From Endozoicomonas sp. Mp262 (GTDB lineage Bacteria; Pseudomonadota; Gammaproteobacteria; Pseudomonadales; Endozoicomonadaceae), in the NCBI RefSeq assembly GCF_025643335.1, contig NZ_CP092489.1, positions 3,296,501 to 3,360,500 on the forward strand: 64,000 nt of DNA, read 5' to 3'. Each line of letters starts with the position of its first letter. Position 1 is the stretch's first letter. The position numbers and the translations under genes are program-made. The notes below the pieces were generated by a model that was given only the letters and a program-made list of their open reading frames with translations, did not search any database and was not told the DNA's origin. Below are positions 46,601 to 54,919 of this stretch, piece by piece.

Positions 46601-47081
46601 CAGCATGTATGAAAAAATAATAATCTGCTGTTTTATTACTGCCTTTTGTTTTGATTAAAATCTTACAGTTTTCATAATCTAAAGGTTTGTTAAGGAAAAT
46701 TTTTCCTTTAAGGGTTGTAGGTTTAAAAGAAATGCTTTTTGAATTGGTTTGTAGGCTATCTTCAACTAGCTCTATTCCGGTATGTGCGCTTTGGGTATAT
46801 AATAAAGTTTCCTCAGTTGTGTCAATATCAGAGAATGCAAGTGTGGTACTTACTATACTAGCTTTTAACTCCTCGGTAATTTCCCATTCAAAAAACCAAT
46901 CGTTTTTTTGTATGCTAGGATCTTTCAAGCTTTTTGATTGCATTGGGATTGTGATTGCAGGTGCATTCTCTTGAAATTCAATAATGGAAATAGAGTCAAC
47001 TAGCAGTGCTATTGTATTTTTGCTTATTAGTAAAGATACGAGGAAAATTGCAAGTAGAATATTTTTATTTACATTTCCCAT
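40644..47081 (-). CDS. Giant exported cysteine-rich protein, 2145 aa, unknown
   Basis: I do not recognise a family. The N-terminus is a Sec-type signal (NILLAIFLVSLLISKNTIA), with predicted cleavage near residue 25. Residues to ~1500 are a largely helical region with many His, Trp and aromatic residues. Around residues 1560-1660 lies a dense cysteine cluster (TCGCQC, CTDSC, CFSKCC, YCCCGGVC; about 16 Cys), followed to ~1790 by more paired cysteines, suggesting disulfides or metal binding outside the cytoplasm. The C-terminal third is polar. It is AT-rich, has no clear ribosome site, and sits between fumarase and valS. Coding C8 and C7 tracts (45626-45633, 42940-42946) could slip. Confidence 0.8.
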   Translation of the reverse strand: MGNVNKNILLAIFLVSLLISKNTIALLVDSISIIEFQENAPAITIPMQSKSLKDPSIQKNDWFFEWEITEELKASIVSTTLAFSDIDTTEETLLYTQSAHTGIELVEDSLQTNSKSISFKPTTLKGKIFLNKPLDYENCKILIKTKGSNKTADYYFFIHAESMPDALIQHFSEKYKPSANYIRVSSRTTKALTKKPPRTPPVLVVTPLKSGEILPIIVQGNIGQPAILTGSLHNQFAWDFWKRPLHPVPGLLQREIPPELTIAYKLPEKIYTRFQKDALHLYKQQQEATQPQNYVEYDYCEWPDLFLQLEDKIRKSVDVFTIQQGNYSHWVLETICEAHQDKELSQTQKILLDFCQEKRLLPQMLWFYSLYFSPSKQTIIPDAAITKTSTNHKTRYFLHKDHQETLTSSDDKYFDLYDFEGTSAKLITRLSDILVRATPTKKDKFKHHINFIRNLFNLLNEEALEKKEICLTALHNTCKRACHPPLYHSWDTRTQTNLAKYEINDLITEMLMSPYIISSHHMRVLRKIGNEWCVHLQKGLTNIALKWENQRLKKHLARPPKKKFITNTFQEYVKYIKENFIPESVEVSTARHLPSLKEEEFKRALRNAENPSKLLDELWNLLANELRGHFEPNHDFQEFISYIMVAIIHQGDSKLVDSYIDQSNLKHHLKYILKNTKEALPARSNLNPKYLAIADDYEHLIQQNCDKRNFLQLLLQNSIISYYFNLIAIALTELENSHIINYNNGLDSLNNTLCHLKNIITTDLNPQRPFPLWVSQLSTIANTLYQITHWINHIDREFQFNPILNMEALAISSQIINQEMLVHSNPLFNSDHVTDSLRDLNELLDNTYQRLHNSRSQIIEKSALNPLAALCDYISKNGQHSNFGHLHYILKFIKAAVDLKKREAFAEKREERYWPVDQQLAKQKLHSPVLAKIVISLPQKLLGKLKSFSEAIFWKKLQWPCKDWSWQGWERPVLEWSKPDIVHFVNASGWLKLYDNFTHPLSLGREQHSNKGVETIPTCNSMVVTPKTINHIQFLTEMAIALCIQTTTESLSNTDDDNKRHLQHIESVWQKLIADSPDPTGACPVTGKLKAHYSTTFNYRNHFHNLSRADHYQYEHSNKKQLYPSDIVKLLIDATVRQHKIKERLFEVIDSASSDAWKAVITNYFSNYDLDLVEAPNLRAFDPSDVTKPELTTFFSGYKLLRECFLAVATCDYVKSTTLHTFEENSFVVNILSLPSIPAPEIEDARFTWLASPTTLEPTQSRLRRWVMTPLTECRLPWHTLVSATKTALLPNRYNQVLFELSSKLFSDYVNATGTHLGHLMTQAKNQHVPDTLDEQIKKIQRPESFIKLQEIYSEYRNNMSSPVKREKVLLKMKAVLSRGGLDYYWEKIANMVRHTVDWSAEQDKIVLPVYLTWSILTGLYIQDGNLILDQTHQLETRASDLANSTRSAETVMALEAAAGINTTLPRIINDAGTFNPLASVTQWANQSHAIHTELHQISEENHGSFGANANGIIRLNIGSTTLATVTGLIQSAGWFGDQLSIMEKTLRLEKLGLITGTLPALHCEHYLKMETGAKSIYKQTCGCQCRTDGQLSQKACTDSCYDTWNRVHDAVSCIASYPNRLTEACFSKCCDLNQSPCARNSASAIAYCCCGGVCLSPFEAAIGYNPHQYIEAVIGRMVGAAGRSIGTGTRTVPYNTFKETLNTCVEDSNYAKFGRFAALFLDGVIAVGEISKFIVQSNAEEKHDSSSRAISKIYSPERFNAADLSCIQKFYGTQPACYLSKGQDITPIPYRSCDKTMSCLCCGLGSLGLGYSVQQAVLGIDNVFCKPLKKGIKAFNRSGWAAGRNAYDQELKTVDISDRTVKEKIPANSSIFCFSKSSRLAGSKRASHPGNNTQTTLGNLKNGVTGPWNRSQIKSGDPAKMTFAGGVDAVEGFVVDAGNSQQSHLNMLNTPPPARQTGLKMVEASFYSALRQSKNPADQYLKIMKEKIGLCASGGLIQLAEFIDAHLMLEEQNLMKDWRNAKKHLTSHQAHHQFLAWQLKERTQGLIQIHHNPCRNENLHSINSHGDLEPLSITQTLSQTRADQAEVEKRISSLSNINLRKRSTLVEVFPLLLQLDQYKGGFMSYFMAQPAVKVLSGNTKPHQD

Positions 47082-47509
47082 GGTATTGCCATATAGCTGT
47101 AGGGTGAATGATGTTTTTTGATAAATAATTTGGTGGTGGGTATGATCTGCTATTATTGAATAGAACTTAAGCCTTAAGTGCTATTCAGTTAAACAGGTTG
47201 AACGCTACGCTGGTCTAATTTATCTTTAGCTGGCTAGGAGTTTAGAATGACTACCTAGAGGTAAAATCTATAAATCCTGTTATGTAAAAACATTTATCTT
47301 CTGGTTTTGCTCTCTCTCTAAAAAAATTAATTATGAATAACGGATTTTCTTAGAAAATAAACTTTACGTGATTTTTTCTCACTGCTGTTTTTGATATCTT
47401 TCATAGTGCTATCAATACTTAGGTAGTATGTGAATATCTTCTATGATACTAGATTAATTTAAATTTGTAATTGTTTTTTTAGTAATTATATGAGATAAAA
47501 AATATTTTT
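47082..47509. other. AT-rich intergenic region between the giant gene and valS
   Basis: About 430 bp of AT-rich sequence without a supported gene. It should contain the promoter of the 2145-aa gene (minus strand). No repeat or operator is clear. Confidence 0.4.
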
Positions 47510-47540
47510 TTAAAATAGCCGATAAAATCGGCTATTTTAA
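47510..47540 (-). terminator. Rho-independent terminator of valS
   Basis: Stem AAAATAGCCGAT/ATCGGCTATTTT with a tiny AA loop, followed on the minus strand by a run of A/T (TTTAAAAAAATATTTTTT after the stem). It lies 26 bp after the valS stop. Confidence 0.8.
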
Positions 47541-47565
47541 ATTGTTAGTCAAATGCCTTTTAGCG

Positions 47566-50421
47566 TTAAAGCGCACTAATCGCTTCTAGTTGCTGCTCTA
47601 ACGTAGCTTTAGCGGATTTGGCATCCTCCAGCTTGGCTTTTTCTTTCTCCACAACATTGGCAGGAGCCTTGCTGATAAAACGCTCATTATTCAGCTTGCC
47701 TTCGAAGCGCAGCACTTCTTTGGCCAGCTTTTCTACTTCCTTGGTCAGGCGCTTGATTTCAGCATCCTTATCAATCAGCCCAGCCATAGGTACCAGCACT
47801 TCCATTTCACCGACCAGCTGGGTGGTGGACATAGGTGCTTCTTCCCCTTCACCCAAAATCCTGATACTGGCCAGCTTTGCCAGGGACATCAGGAAAGTGC
47901 GGTTCTGCTCAAGACGGCTTTGGTCGTCTTTGGAGGTGTTACGCAGGATTACGTCTAATTGTTTAGCCGGGCCAATGTTGAGCTCGCCACGGATATTACG
48001 AATGCCCACAATAAAGCCTTTCAGCCATTCAATATCCTGTTCAGCCTGTTCGTCTATCTGGCTCTGGGTTGCCTGAGGGAAGGCTTGCAGCATCAGGGTT
48101 TCACCTTCAACGCCAGCCAGTTCCTTGATGTTTTGCCAGATCTCTTCAGTGATATAAGGCATAAAAGGATGTGCCAGGCGCATAATGCTTTCCAGAACAC
48201 GAACCAGTGTCTGGCGGGTGCCCCGTTTGCGTGCTTCTGGTGCGCTTTCATCCCAGATTACCGGTTTGGACAGCTCCAGATACCAGGCGCAGTATTCATT
48301 CCAGATAAAGTCGTACAGATTCTGGGAGGCATGGTCGAGCCGGAACTCACTCATGTTCTTTTCAATCTGGGCTGTGGTCCGTTGCAGCTTGGAAAGAATC
48401 CAGCGGTCTGCCAGGGTGAGTTCGATGTCACCGCCGTTTTGACCGCAATCCTGGCCCTGGGTGTTCATCAGTACATAGTTACCGGCATTCAAGATTTTGT
48501 TACAGAAATTACGGTAACCCTCCAGACGCTTCATATCCCAGTTGATATCACGGCCGGTGGAGGCCAGGGAGTACAGGGTATAACGCAAGGCATCGGTGCC
48601 GTGGGCGGTAATGCCCTCAGGGAAGGTCTTGCGGGTGTTTTTTTCGATTTTGGCAGCCATCTGGGGCTGCATCATATTACCGGTGCGCTTGGTGACCAGG
48701 CTTTCTAGATCGATGCCGTCAATCATATCCAGCGGATCAAGGACGTTGCCCTTGGACTTGGACATTTTCTGACCCTGTTCATCACGAATCAGACCAGTAA
48801 CATAGACATGCTTGAACGGTACCTGGGGTTGACCGTCTTCGTCTTTCATAAAGTGCATGGTCATCATAATCATCCGGGCAACCCAGAAGAAGATGATATC
48901 AAAGCCGGTGACCAGTACATCAGTGGGATGGAAGGTTTTCAGGCGCTCGGTGGCCTCTGGCCAGCCCAGGGTTCCGAAGGTCCATAGTGCAGAAGAGAAC
49001 CAGGTGTCCAGAACGTCGTTGTCCTGTTTCAATGCTATGTCTTCGGCCAGGCTGTGTTTAGCCCGGACTTCTTCTTCATTACGGCCAACATAGACATTGC
49101 CTTCCGCATCATACCAGGCAGGAATACGGTGACCCCACCAGAGCTGACGGGAAATACACCAGTCCTGGATATCACGCATCCAGGAGTAGTACATATTCTC
49201 GTATTGCTGGGGAACGAATTTTATACGACCATCTTCAACCGCTTCCAGAGCCGGTTCAGCCAGGGGCTTGGCACGCACAAACCATTGGTCGGTGAGCAGC
49301 GGTTCAATAACCACGCCGGAACGGTCACCGTAGGGCACGGTCAGGTCATGATCCTTAATCTCTTCCAGCAGCCCGGCGGCTTCAAAGTCAGCCACAATCT
49401 GCTTACGGGCAGCAAAGCGTTCCAGCCCCTGGTATTTTTCAGGAATGGTGGTATCTACGCTGGTATTGGGCGTACCGTCCATATTGAATGCCTGGCCCTG
49501 ATTGCAGATATCGCCATTCAGGGTCATCACGTTGATCATGGGTAAGCCGCAGCGTTTGCCCACTTCATTATCGTTAAAGTCGTGTGCGGGTGTTATTTTT
49601 ACGCAGCCAGTGCCTTTTTCCATATCCGCATGCTCATCGGCAACGATAGGAATACGGCGATTAACCAGGGGCAGCATAATGTCTTTGCCAATCAGGGCCT
49701 GGTATCTTGGGTCTTCCGGATTAACGGCAACACCGGTGTCACCCAGCATGGTTTCCGGACGGGTGGTGGCAACAACAATATAGTCTTTGCCTTCAGCGGT
49801 TTTCTCACCGTCAGCCAGTGGGTAACGCAGGTGCCACATATGGCCCTTAACGTCTTTATTCTCTACTTCCAAATCGGAGATGGCGGTGTGAAGCTTGGGA
49901 TCCCAGTTAACCAGGCGCTTGCCACGATAAATCAGGTTATCCTCGTACAGTCTGACAAAGACTTCCTGGACGGCTTTGTAGAAGCCTTCGTCCATGGTGA
50001 AGCGTTCACTGTCCCAGTCAACAGAGTTACCTAAACGGCGCATCTGCTGGGTAATGTGGTCACCGGATTGCTCCTTCCATTCCCAGACTTTTTCCAGGAA
50101 CTTCTCCCTGCCCAGATCATGACGGGATTTGTTTTCCTCCGCAGCCAGTTTCCGCTCCACCACCATCTGGGTGGCAATGCCAGCGTGGTCAGTACCCACC
50201 TGCCATAAGGTATTCTTGCCTTTCATGCGCTGGTAGCGGGTCATGGCGTCCATAATGGAGTGCTGAAAAGCATGGCCCATATGCAGGCTGCCGGTGACAT
50301 TGGGAGGCGGAATCATAATGGTGTAGGGGGAACCTTCACCGGAAGGGGCGAAATAGCCTTTTTCTTCCCAGGTCTGATACCGGGCGCGTTCGATGGAGTG
50401 GGGTTTGAACGTCTTTTCCAT
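47566..50421 (-). CDS. valS: Valyl-tRNA synthetase
   Basis: A 951-residue class Ia synthetase. HIGH motif [15 protein letters not shown], editing-domain [15 protein letters not shown] and KMSKS motif [16 protein letters not shown] are all present, and a C-terminal coiled coil ([18 protein letters not shown]) closes the protein. I choose the ATG at 50421 ([11 protein letters not shown]), which matches the family; the upstream in-frame ATG adds 17 residues. In most gammaproteobacteria holC directly precedes valS; here an opposite-strand accessory gene separates them, so valS needs its own promoter. Confidence 0.97.
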   Translation of the reverse strand: MEKTFKPHSIERARYQTWEEKGYFAPSGEGSPYTIMIPPPNVTGSLHMGHAFQHSIMDAMTRYQRMKGKNTLWQVGTDHAGIATQMVVERKLAAEENKSRHDLGREKFLEKVWEWKEQSGDHITQQMRRLGNSVDWDSERFTMDEGFYKAVQEVFVRLYEDNLIYRGKRLVNWDPKLHTAISDLEVENKDVKGHMWHLRYPLADGEKTAEGKDYIVVATTRPETMLGDTGVAVNPEDPRYQALIGKDIMLPLVNRRIPIVADEHADMEKGTGCVKITPAHDFNDNEVGKRCGLPMINVMTLNGDICNQGQAFNMDGTPNTSVDTTIPEKYQGLERFAARKQIVADFEAAGLLEEIKDHDLTVPYGDRSGVVIEPLLTDQWFVRAKPLAEPALEAVEDGRIKFVPQQYENMYYSWMRDIQDWCISRQLWWGHRIPAWYDAEGNVYVGRNEEEVRAKHSLAEDIALKQDNDVLDTWFSSALWTFGTLGWPEATERLKTFHPTDVLVTGFDIIFFWVARMIMMTMHFMKDEDGQPQVPFKHVYVTGLIRDEQGQKMSKSKGNVLDPLDMIDGIDLESLVTKRTGNMMQPQMAAKIEKNTRKTFPEGITAHGTDALRYTLYSLASTGRDINWDMKRLEGYRNFCNKILNAGNYVLMNTQGQDCGQNGGDIELTLADRWILSKLQRTTAQIEKNMSEFRLDHASQNLYDFIWNEYCAWYLELSKPVIWDESAPEARKRGTRQTLVRVLESIMRLAHPFMPYITEEIWQNIKELAGVEGETLMLQAFPQATQSQIDEQAEQDIEWLKGFIVGIRNIRGELNIGPAKQLDVILRNTSKDDQSRLEQNRTFLMSLAKLASIRILGEGEEAPMSTTQLVGEMEVLVPMAGLIDKDAEIKRLTKEVEKLAKEVLRFEGKLNNERFISKAPANVVEKEKAKLEDAKSAKATLEQQLEAISAL

Positions 50422-50821
50422 AATTCCAGAAGTCTTGTGGATAAGGGGATAAGTAAACCGGGCATTATACACTTATCAGTGGGCTAATGGCTAAGTGGTA
50501 AATCAAAATAGGGGTAAGATTGGGTTTTTCAGGTGAGAAAACCGCGATATCCTGTTGAGCTAAATCACGTCCAGTCAGAAAGCCGTAATTTTATAAATTA
50601 GTGTAGGAACGCTTTAGAAATAGCTTCGCTGGATAAGCAAGCTATAACTATCCGGTTTTCAAACGGGTTACGGTTTAGATACTGCAATAATGAATCGAAC
50701 AGTATTATTGGCAACTTTGAATAATAAGAAATTGCTACAGTTCGAAATGATATGATGATTAAAGAATGAGGGTTTAGACTATCTGGGCTTCTATTGATTT
50801 ACCGCTATTGGAGGTTTATTA
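50422..50821. other. Divergent intergenic region between valS and the 600-aa exported gene
   Basis: A 400-bp gap that must hold promoters for both divergent genes. The right end has a good ribosome site (GGAGG, 7 nt before the ATG at 50822). No repeat is evident. Confidence 0.4.
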
Positions 50822-52624
50822 ATGTTGTTCAGGAATGCGGGTATTGGATTATCTATTGTTTTTAATAAAATGATTTTATTTGCTGTGATAGCAGGCTGCT
50901 GCTTTTCAGTTTATGCACAGAGGGTTTATATCTATTTTGATAATTTGGAACAGCGAGCTACTGATGGGCAAAGAATAAAGGTTGTTAGAATGGAAGTTAA
51001 GTCTGGTGAAGATGATGATTCTGCTTCGACTTCTGATATGGCTAATAAGGGAGATGAATTAAAATTATTAAAGCGAAAATGTAAGAAAAATAAAAGCAGG
51101 GTGGTTATTCCAGAAAAACGTGCCAGGACGAAGTCGTCCAATAGTGAGGAGTCTACCAATAACCTGGCGGCAATATGGCCGGGTGTCATCAATAAGATAC
51201 TGAAGGCCAGTGCTGAAAATGGTAAGAACTCTGGTGATGATTGGGTTAGTTCAGTGTCTTTAAAGGAGGGGGAGTTCAGTAGAAGTAAAAGTGGTGAATA
51301 TGGATATGTCTTTGTGAGTAAGCCCTTGATGGGGGATGACGTATTGGATATGGCTCAGCGGCAGTCTGTGTTTTTAACGCCCAGGCAGGGCGTGTGTAAT
51401 CTTTGCAAGGTTGCTTTTTGGGATGAAGATTCTAAAACAATTCATATTATGAAGGAAGGAGGAGAAAGTGGTGATTATCAATTGTGTTCAGTGTGTATAG
51501 ACAGGACATTCCCAAATGTCAGCAATTTTGTCCCTCCTTGCTTGTTTGAGCCGATAGTGGCATTGGATTACATATGGGAGGGTGTATGGCTTAAAGAAAC
51601 GGATAAAGTAGAGCTTGCCAAGGTAAAGGAGAGTGTTCGAGAGAAGAGGAAGCGGGCTATGGAAAGCAGAATTCACTCTATTTATGACTGGAATGGTTTG
51701 ATCCGTCCTCATATTTTTATTATGAAACATCTAATGTTTTCTGATTTGTTGCCAGTATCAATTTCTAAAAAAATAAAAAAGCATTTGGATTTCTTTATGA
51801 AGTATTTGAATGATTATGATCGGAAGGATGACGTATTATATTATGTAAAAAAAGGGGGGGGTGATCACCCGTTTTCTTGCTCTTTTATAAATGATATAGG
51901 TGTTTTTGATTGTGGCGTATTTGATCATTCTTTTGGTTTGGAAGGTTTTGGTATTGAAAAGGAAATAGAATATTCAATTATGGAAAAACGATCTGTTTAT
52001 GAAAATATAAAAAAAGAATTGATGAAATTGGGTGCTAAAGATTATAAAAAATTAGTTGAGTTAATAAACCTTTATTTTTTTGCCAGTGCCAGTGGAACTT
52101 TCAGGATTGACATGATTCCAGCGGATTCCTGGCCATGCATGCAGTGTGGGACCTATATGGGGCTTGATCCGGATAATCGAGGATGTGGAGAACCTCTTGG
52201 TGGTTGCACGGGAGGGTGTGGAAATAATGGTTGTCTGTTCTGTTTTCGGGGAACAGTCAATCTGTCATCGTTAATGGGAGAGGGTGCCAGGGTAGTAATA
52301 AACGGGTTGTGGCCAGAAGGCTGCCTGGCGCATCAGGATGGTCGAAAAGTTCGCTGCGGTGAAATGATTGGTTGCTTAAAGGCCATAGAGAAACAAAAAG
52401 GTATTTGTATTCCTTCGGGCGTTAGGGGAAATAAGCTGAAGGAAAGTTTAGAACATTACAGAAGTGGCGTCTTAGAGCATATAGGTGAGTTTTCAGATAC
52501 CTATTTACCTAGCTTTAGTGAGAATGCCAAGAGGCGCATTCTAATGTGGTTACATAATGCAAGTGTACCAGTTATGTCACAACCTGAGCTTAAAGACGAT
52601 GAAATAGTAGGCGCTACATACTGA
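50822..52624 (+). CDS. Exported Cys-rich protein with NLS-like segment, 600 aa
   Basis: No family recognised. The start is well supported by GGAGG. Residues ~14-36 form a signal peptide (MILFAVIAGCCFSVYAQ). Residues ~80-104 are strongly basic and resemble a bipartite nuclear localisation signal (KRKCKKNKSR then EKRARTK). Two Cys clusters look metal-binding: GVCNLCKV...QLCSVCIDR (about 192-225) and WPCMQCGTYM...GGCTGGCGNNGCLFCF (about 437-476); the second loosely recalls RING/IBR-type spacing but does not match it exactly. A G8 tract at 51854-51861 encodes part of KKGGGDHP. The gene interrupts the conserved pepA-holC-valS order on the opposite strand. A host-directed secreted factor is plausible but unproven. 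Confidence 0.8.
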   Translation: MLFRNAGIGLSIVFNKMILFAVIAGCCFSVYAQRVYIYFDNLEQRATDGQRIKVVRMEVKSGEDDDSASTSDMANKGDELKLLKRKCKKNKSRVVIPEKRARTKSSNSEESTNNLAAIWPGVINKILKASAENGKNSGDDWVSSVSLKEGEFSRSKSGEYGYVFVSKPLMGDDVLDMAQRQSVFLTPRQGVCNLCKVAFWDEDSKTIHIMKEGGESGDYQLCSVCIDRTFPNVSNFVPPCLFEPIVALDYIWEGVWLKETDKVELAKVKESVREKRKRAMESRIHSIYDWNGLIRPHIFIMKHLMFSDLLPVSISKKIKKHLDFFMKYLNDYDRKDDVLYYVKKGGGDHPFSCSFINDIGVFDCGVFDHSFGLEGFGIEKEIEYSIMEKRSVYENIKKELMKLGAKDYKKLVELINLYFFASASGTFRIDMIPADSWPCMQCGTYMGLDPDNRGCGEPLGGCTGGCGNNGCLFCFRGTVNLSSLMGEGARVVINGLWPEGCLAHQDGRKVRCGEMIGCLKAIEKQKGICIPSGVRGNKLKESLEHYRSGVLEHIGEFSDTYLPSFSENAKRRILMWLHNASVPVMSQPELKDDEIVGATY

Positions 52625-52675
52625 CCACGTGCTATTTATTGTGTAGGGCTATTATTATCATCAGGCTCAGGGAGG

Positions 52676-53107
52676 TTACATCTTATAAGTCTTTGGCTTA
52701 ATGCCGGCCTGCTGGTACATGCGGAATTTTTTTCGTGAAAGCTCAGTGCTATTGGCATCCTGGGTTACAATCTCGCATATCCGCTGAAACTGGTGATAGA
52801 AGCGGGGGAGGGTTGTAGCCATATTGATCAGCATTCCTGAGGTTTGTTCGTCTGGCTGTGCGTCATGACCAATGGTTATGGGGGCTGCTTTTTGATGGGC
52901 TGAGTCTTCGGAGAGGATAGCGTGAGGTAGAAAGCTGTCCTCGCGCCAACTCCACAATAATTTATCCATTTGCTTACTGGCTATTGAATCGTCCATTTGA
53001 AGATGGACAGAATAGCCTTCATGCCAGGCTTTATCCGCCAACCGGCAGGCAAAGAGGTCTGCTGTCATGGCATCAGAGGAGAGTAAATAAAATATAACTT
53101 GAGGCAT
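52676..53107 (-). CDS. holC: DNA polymerase III chi subunit
   Basis: A 143-residue HolC of the clamp-loader complex, which contacts SSB. VIFYLLSSDAMTADLFACRLADKAW, MDKLLWSWREDSFLPHA and RFYHQFQRICEIV are typical; the C-terminus is RKKFRMYQQAG. It is second after pepA on the same strand, as in other gammaproteobacteria, but its usual partner valS is displaced by the 50.8-kb accessory gene. Confidence 0.92.
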   Translation of the reverse strand: MPQVIFYLLSSDAMTADLFACRLADKAWHEGYSVHLQMDDSIASKQMDKLLWSWREDSFLPHAILSEDSAHQKAAPITIGHDAQPDEQTSGMLINMATTLPRFYHQFQRICEIVTQDANSTELSRKKFRMYQQAGIKPKTYKM

Positions 53108-53171
53108 AGCGGTAATTCTATCATAGCCTTTGGGCAGCTTATAGACGGTGGTTAAATAGCCGGAATAGAAA

Positions 53172-53195
53172 GCTGTCAGTTATTTAACTGACAGC
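53172..53195 (-). terminator. Terminator between pepA and holC
   Basis: A perfect 10-bp stem GCTGTCAGTT/AACTGACAGC with a 4-nt loop, followed by TTTCT on the minus strand, 14 bp after the pepA stop. Confidence 0.65.
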
Positions 53196-53209
53196 CTTTT
53201 GCTGTAAAA

Positions 53210-54700
53210 CTACTTCAGCTTATTGAGTAAATACTGAACCAGCATAGGTACAGGACGCCCGGAAGCCCCTTTGTTTTTACCGGAAGCCCAGGCGGTGCCG
53301 GCTATATCCAGATGTGCCCAGGGGTAGCTTTCTGCATAGCGGGAAAGGAAGCAGGCGGCAGTAATAGTGCCACCAGGACGGCCACCAATATTCGCCATGT
53401 CGGCAAAATTGCTGTCCAGCTGTTCCTGATACTCTTCTCCCATGGGCAGCTGCCAGGCTTTATCGGCAGCCTGGTTAGAAGCACTCAGGAGTTCTTCTGC
53501 CAGCTCGTCATTATTACTGAGTACACCCGTAGTGTGATGGCCCAGGGCTATCACACAGGCTCCAGTGAGTGTTGCCACATCAATCACGGCTTCAGGCTTG
53601 TAGCGCTCGGCATAGGTCAGGGCATCGCACAGTACCAGGCGGCCTTCCGCGTCAGTGTTAAGAATTTCAATGGTCTTGCCAGACATGGACTTGACAATAT
53701 CGCCCGGACGGGTGGCCTTGCTACCCGGCATATTCTCAGCGGCAGCAACCATGCCAATAACATTCAACGGCAGGTCCATTTCAACAATGGCATTCATAAC
53801 GCCGAAAATACTGGCGGCACCACACATGTCAAATTTCATTTCATCCATGCCTGCACCAGGCTTCAGGGATATACCACCGGTGTCAAAGGTAACGCCTTTA
53901 CCGAGCAGTACCAGAGGCTTGGCACCACGCTTGCCGTTTTTGAACTCCATCATGATCAGCTTGGCTTCCTGTGCTGATCCGGCACTGACGGAAAGTAGTG
54001 AATGCATACCCAGGTCATGCATCTGTTTTTCGTTGAGTACCTTGGTGGTCAGTTTTGCATGGGTTTTAGCCAGTGCCTTGGCTTCATCGGCAAGATAGGT
54101 GGGATGGCAGATATTACCAGGCAGGTTGCCCAGGGTTCTGGCTACATTCCTGCCTTTGCCAATCGCCTGGCCTTGTGCCACGGCCTCTTTTACGGCATTA
54201 ACCGTTTTGCGGTCAGTTAACAGGGTGATTTTCTTCAGTACGTCAGCACTTTTTTTCGGTTTATCGCTCTTGTAGTCATCAAAACGATAGAGACTATGTT
54301 CTATCACTTCCACAAACTGTCGGGCGATCCAGGATAATTCCTGGCCCTTCACCTTAAAATCATCAATGGCAATCACTGCATCTTTAACATTGGCTGACTT
54401 TAAAGTACTGATGACATGCCCTACCAGTTTTTGGTATTGACTAACCGTCAGTGGTTTATCGTCTTCCCCTGTGGCAACCATCAGCAACCTTTCGCTGAGC
54501 GCCTCCGGGACATGCTGAAGCAGGAGTGAATGGCCGGGCTTGAAGGTGATATCCCCTCGTTTAATAAGGCCGGTAAGGTATCCATTACTCAGTGTATCCA
54601 TAGCCTGCATAGCAGGGAGTTGGGACGTCTTCTGGACACCAACAATCAGGCAGGCTGTCTTCTGTTTTTCAGCGGCACCACTTTTTACAACAAATTCCAT
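53210..54700 (-). CDS. pepA: Leucyl aminopeptidase (PepA)
   Basis: A 496-residue M17 family zinc/manganese aminopeptidase; in E. coli PepA also binds DNA in Xer recombination. LGKGVTFDTGGISLKPG carries the metal-binding Lys and Asp, NTDAEGRLVLCDAL is the M17 signature, and the C-terminal catalytic domain follows an N-terminal macro-like domain. The length is normal. It is divergent from lptF-lptG, the arrangement found in many gammaproteobacteria. Confidence 0.97.
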   Translation of the reverse strand: MEFVVKSGAAEKQKTACLIVGVQKTSQLPAMQAMDTLSNGYLTGLIKRGDITFKPGHSLLLQHVPEALSERLLMVATGEDDKPLTVSQYQKLVGHVISTLKSANVKDAVIAIDDFKVKGQELSWIARQFVEVIEHSLYRFDDYKSDKPKKSADVLKKITLLTDRKTVNAVKEAVAQGQAIGKGRNVARTLGNLPGNICHPTYLADEAKALAKTHAKLTTKVLNEKQMHDLGMHSLLSVSAGSAQEAKLIMMEFKNGKRGAKPLVLLGKGVTFDTGGISLKPGAGMDEMKFDMCGAASIFGVMNAIVEMDLPLNVIGMVAAAENMPGSKATRPGDIVKSMSGKTIEILNTDAEGRLVLCDALTYAERYKPEAVIDVATLTGACVIALGHHTTGVLSNNDELAEELLSASNQAADKAWQLPMGEEYQEQLDSNFADMANIGGRPGGTITAACFLSRYAESYPWAHLDIAGTAWASGKNKGASGRPVPMLVQYLLNKLK

Positions 54701-54919
54701 GATTGCTCCAGGAGGACAACTTGTCCGTATTAAGAGATAATAGTTGCAGGATTACGTTGAACTCGTTATTTCACCAGAGCTCAGGACGGATGTGAATGCT
54801 TTTTATCGTCTTTTTTTAATATATAGTAAAAAATAACTTGATCCTGGCTTGATCAGGCTATTACATCCGGACAACCATTTTGTTTTGTTGATTATTGACC
54901 CTTATGATGGCGCTTAAGC

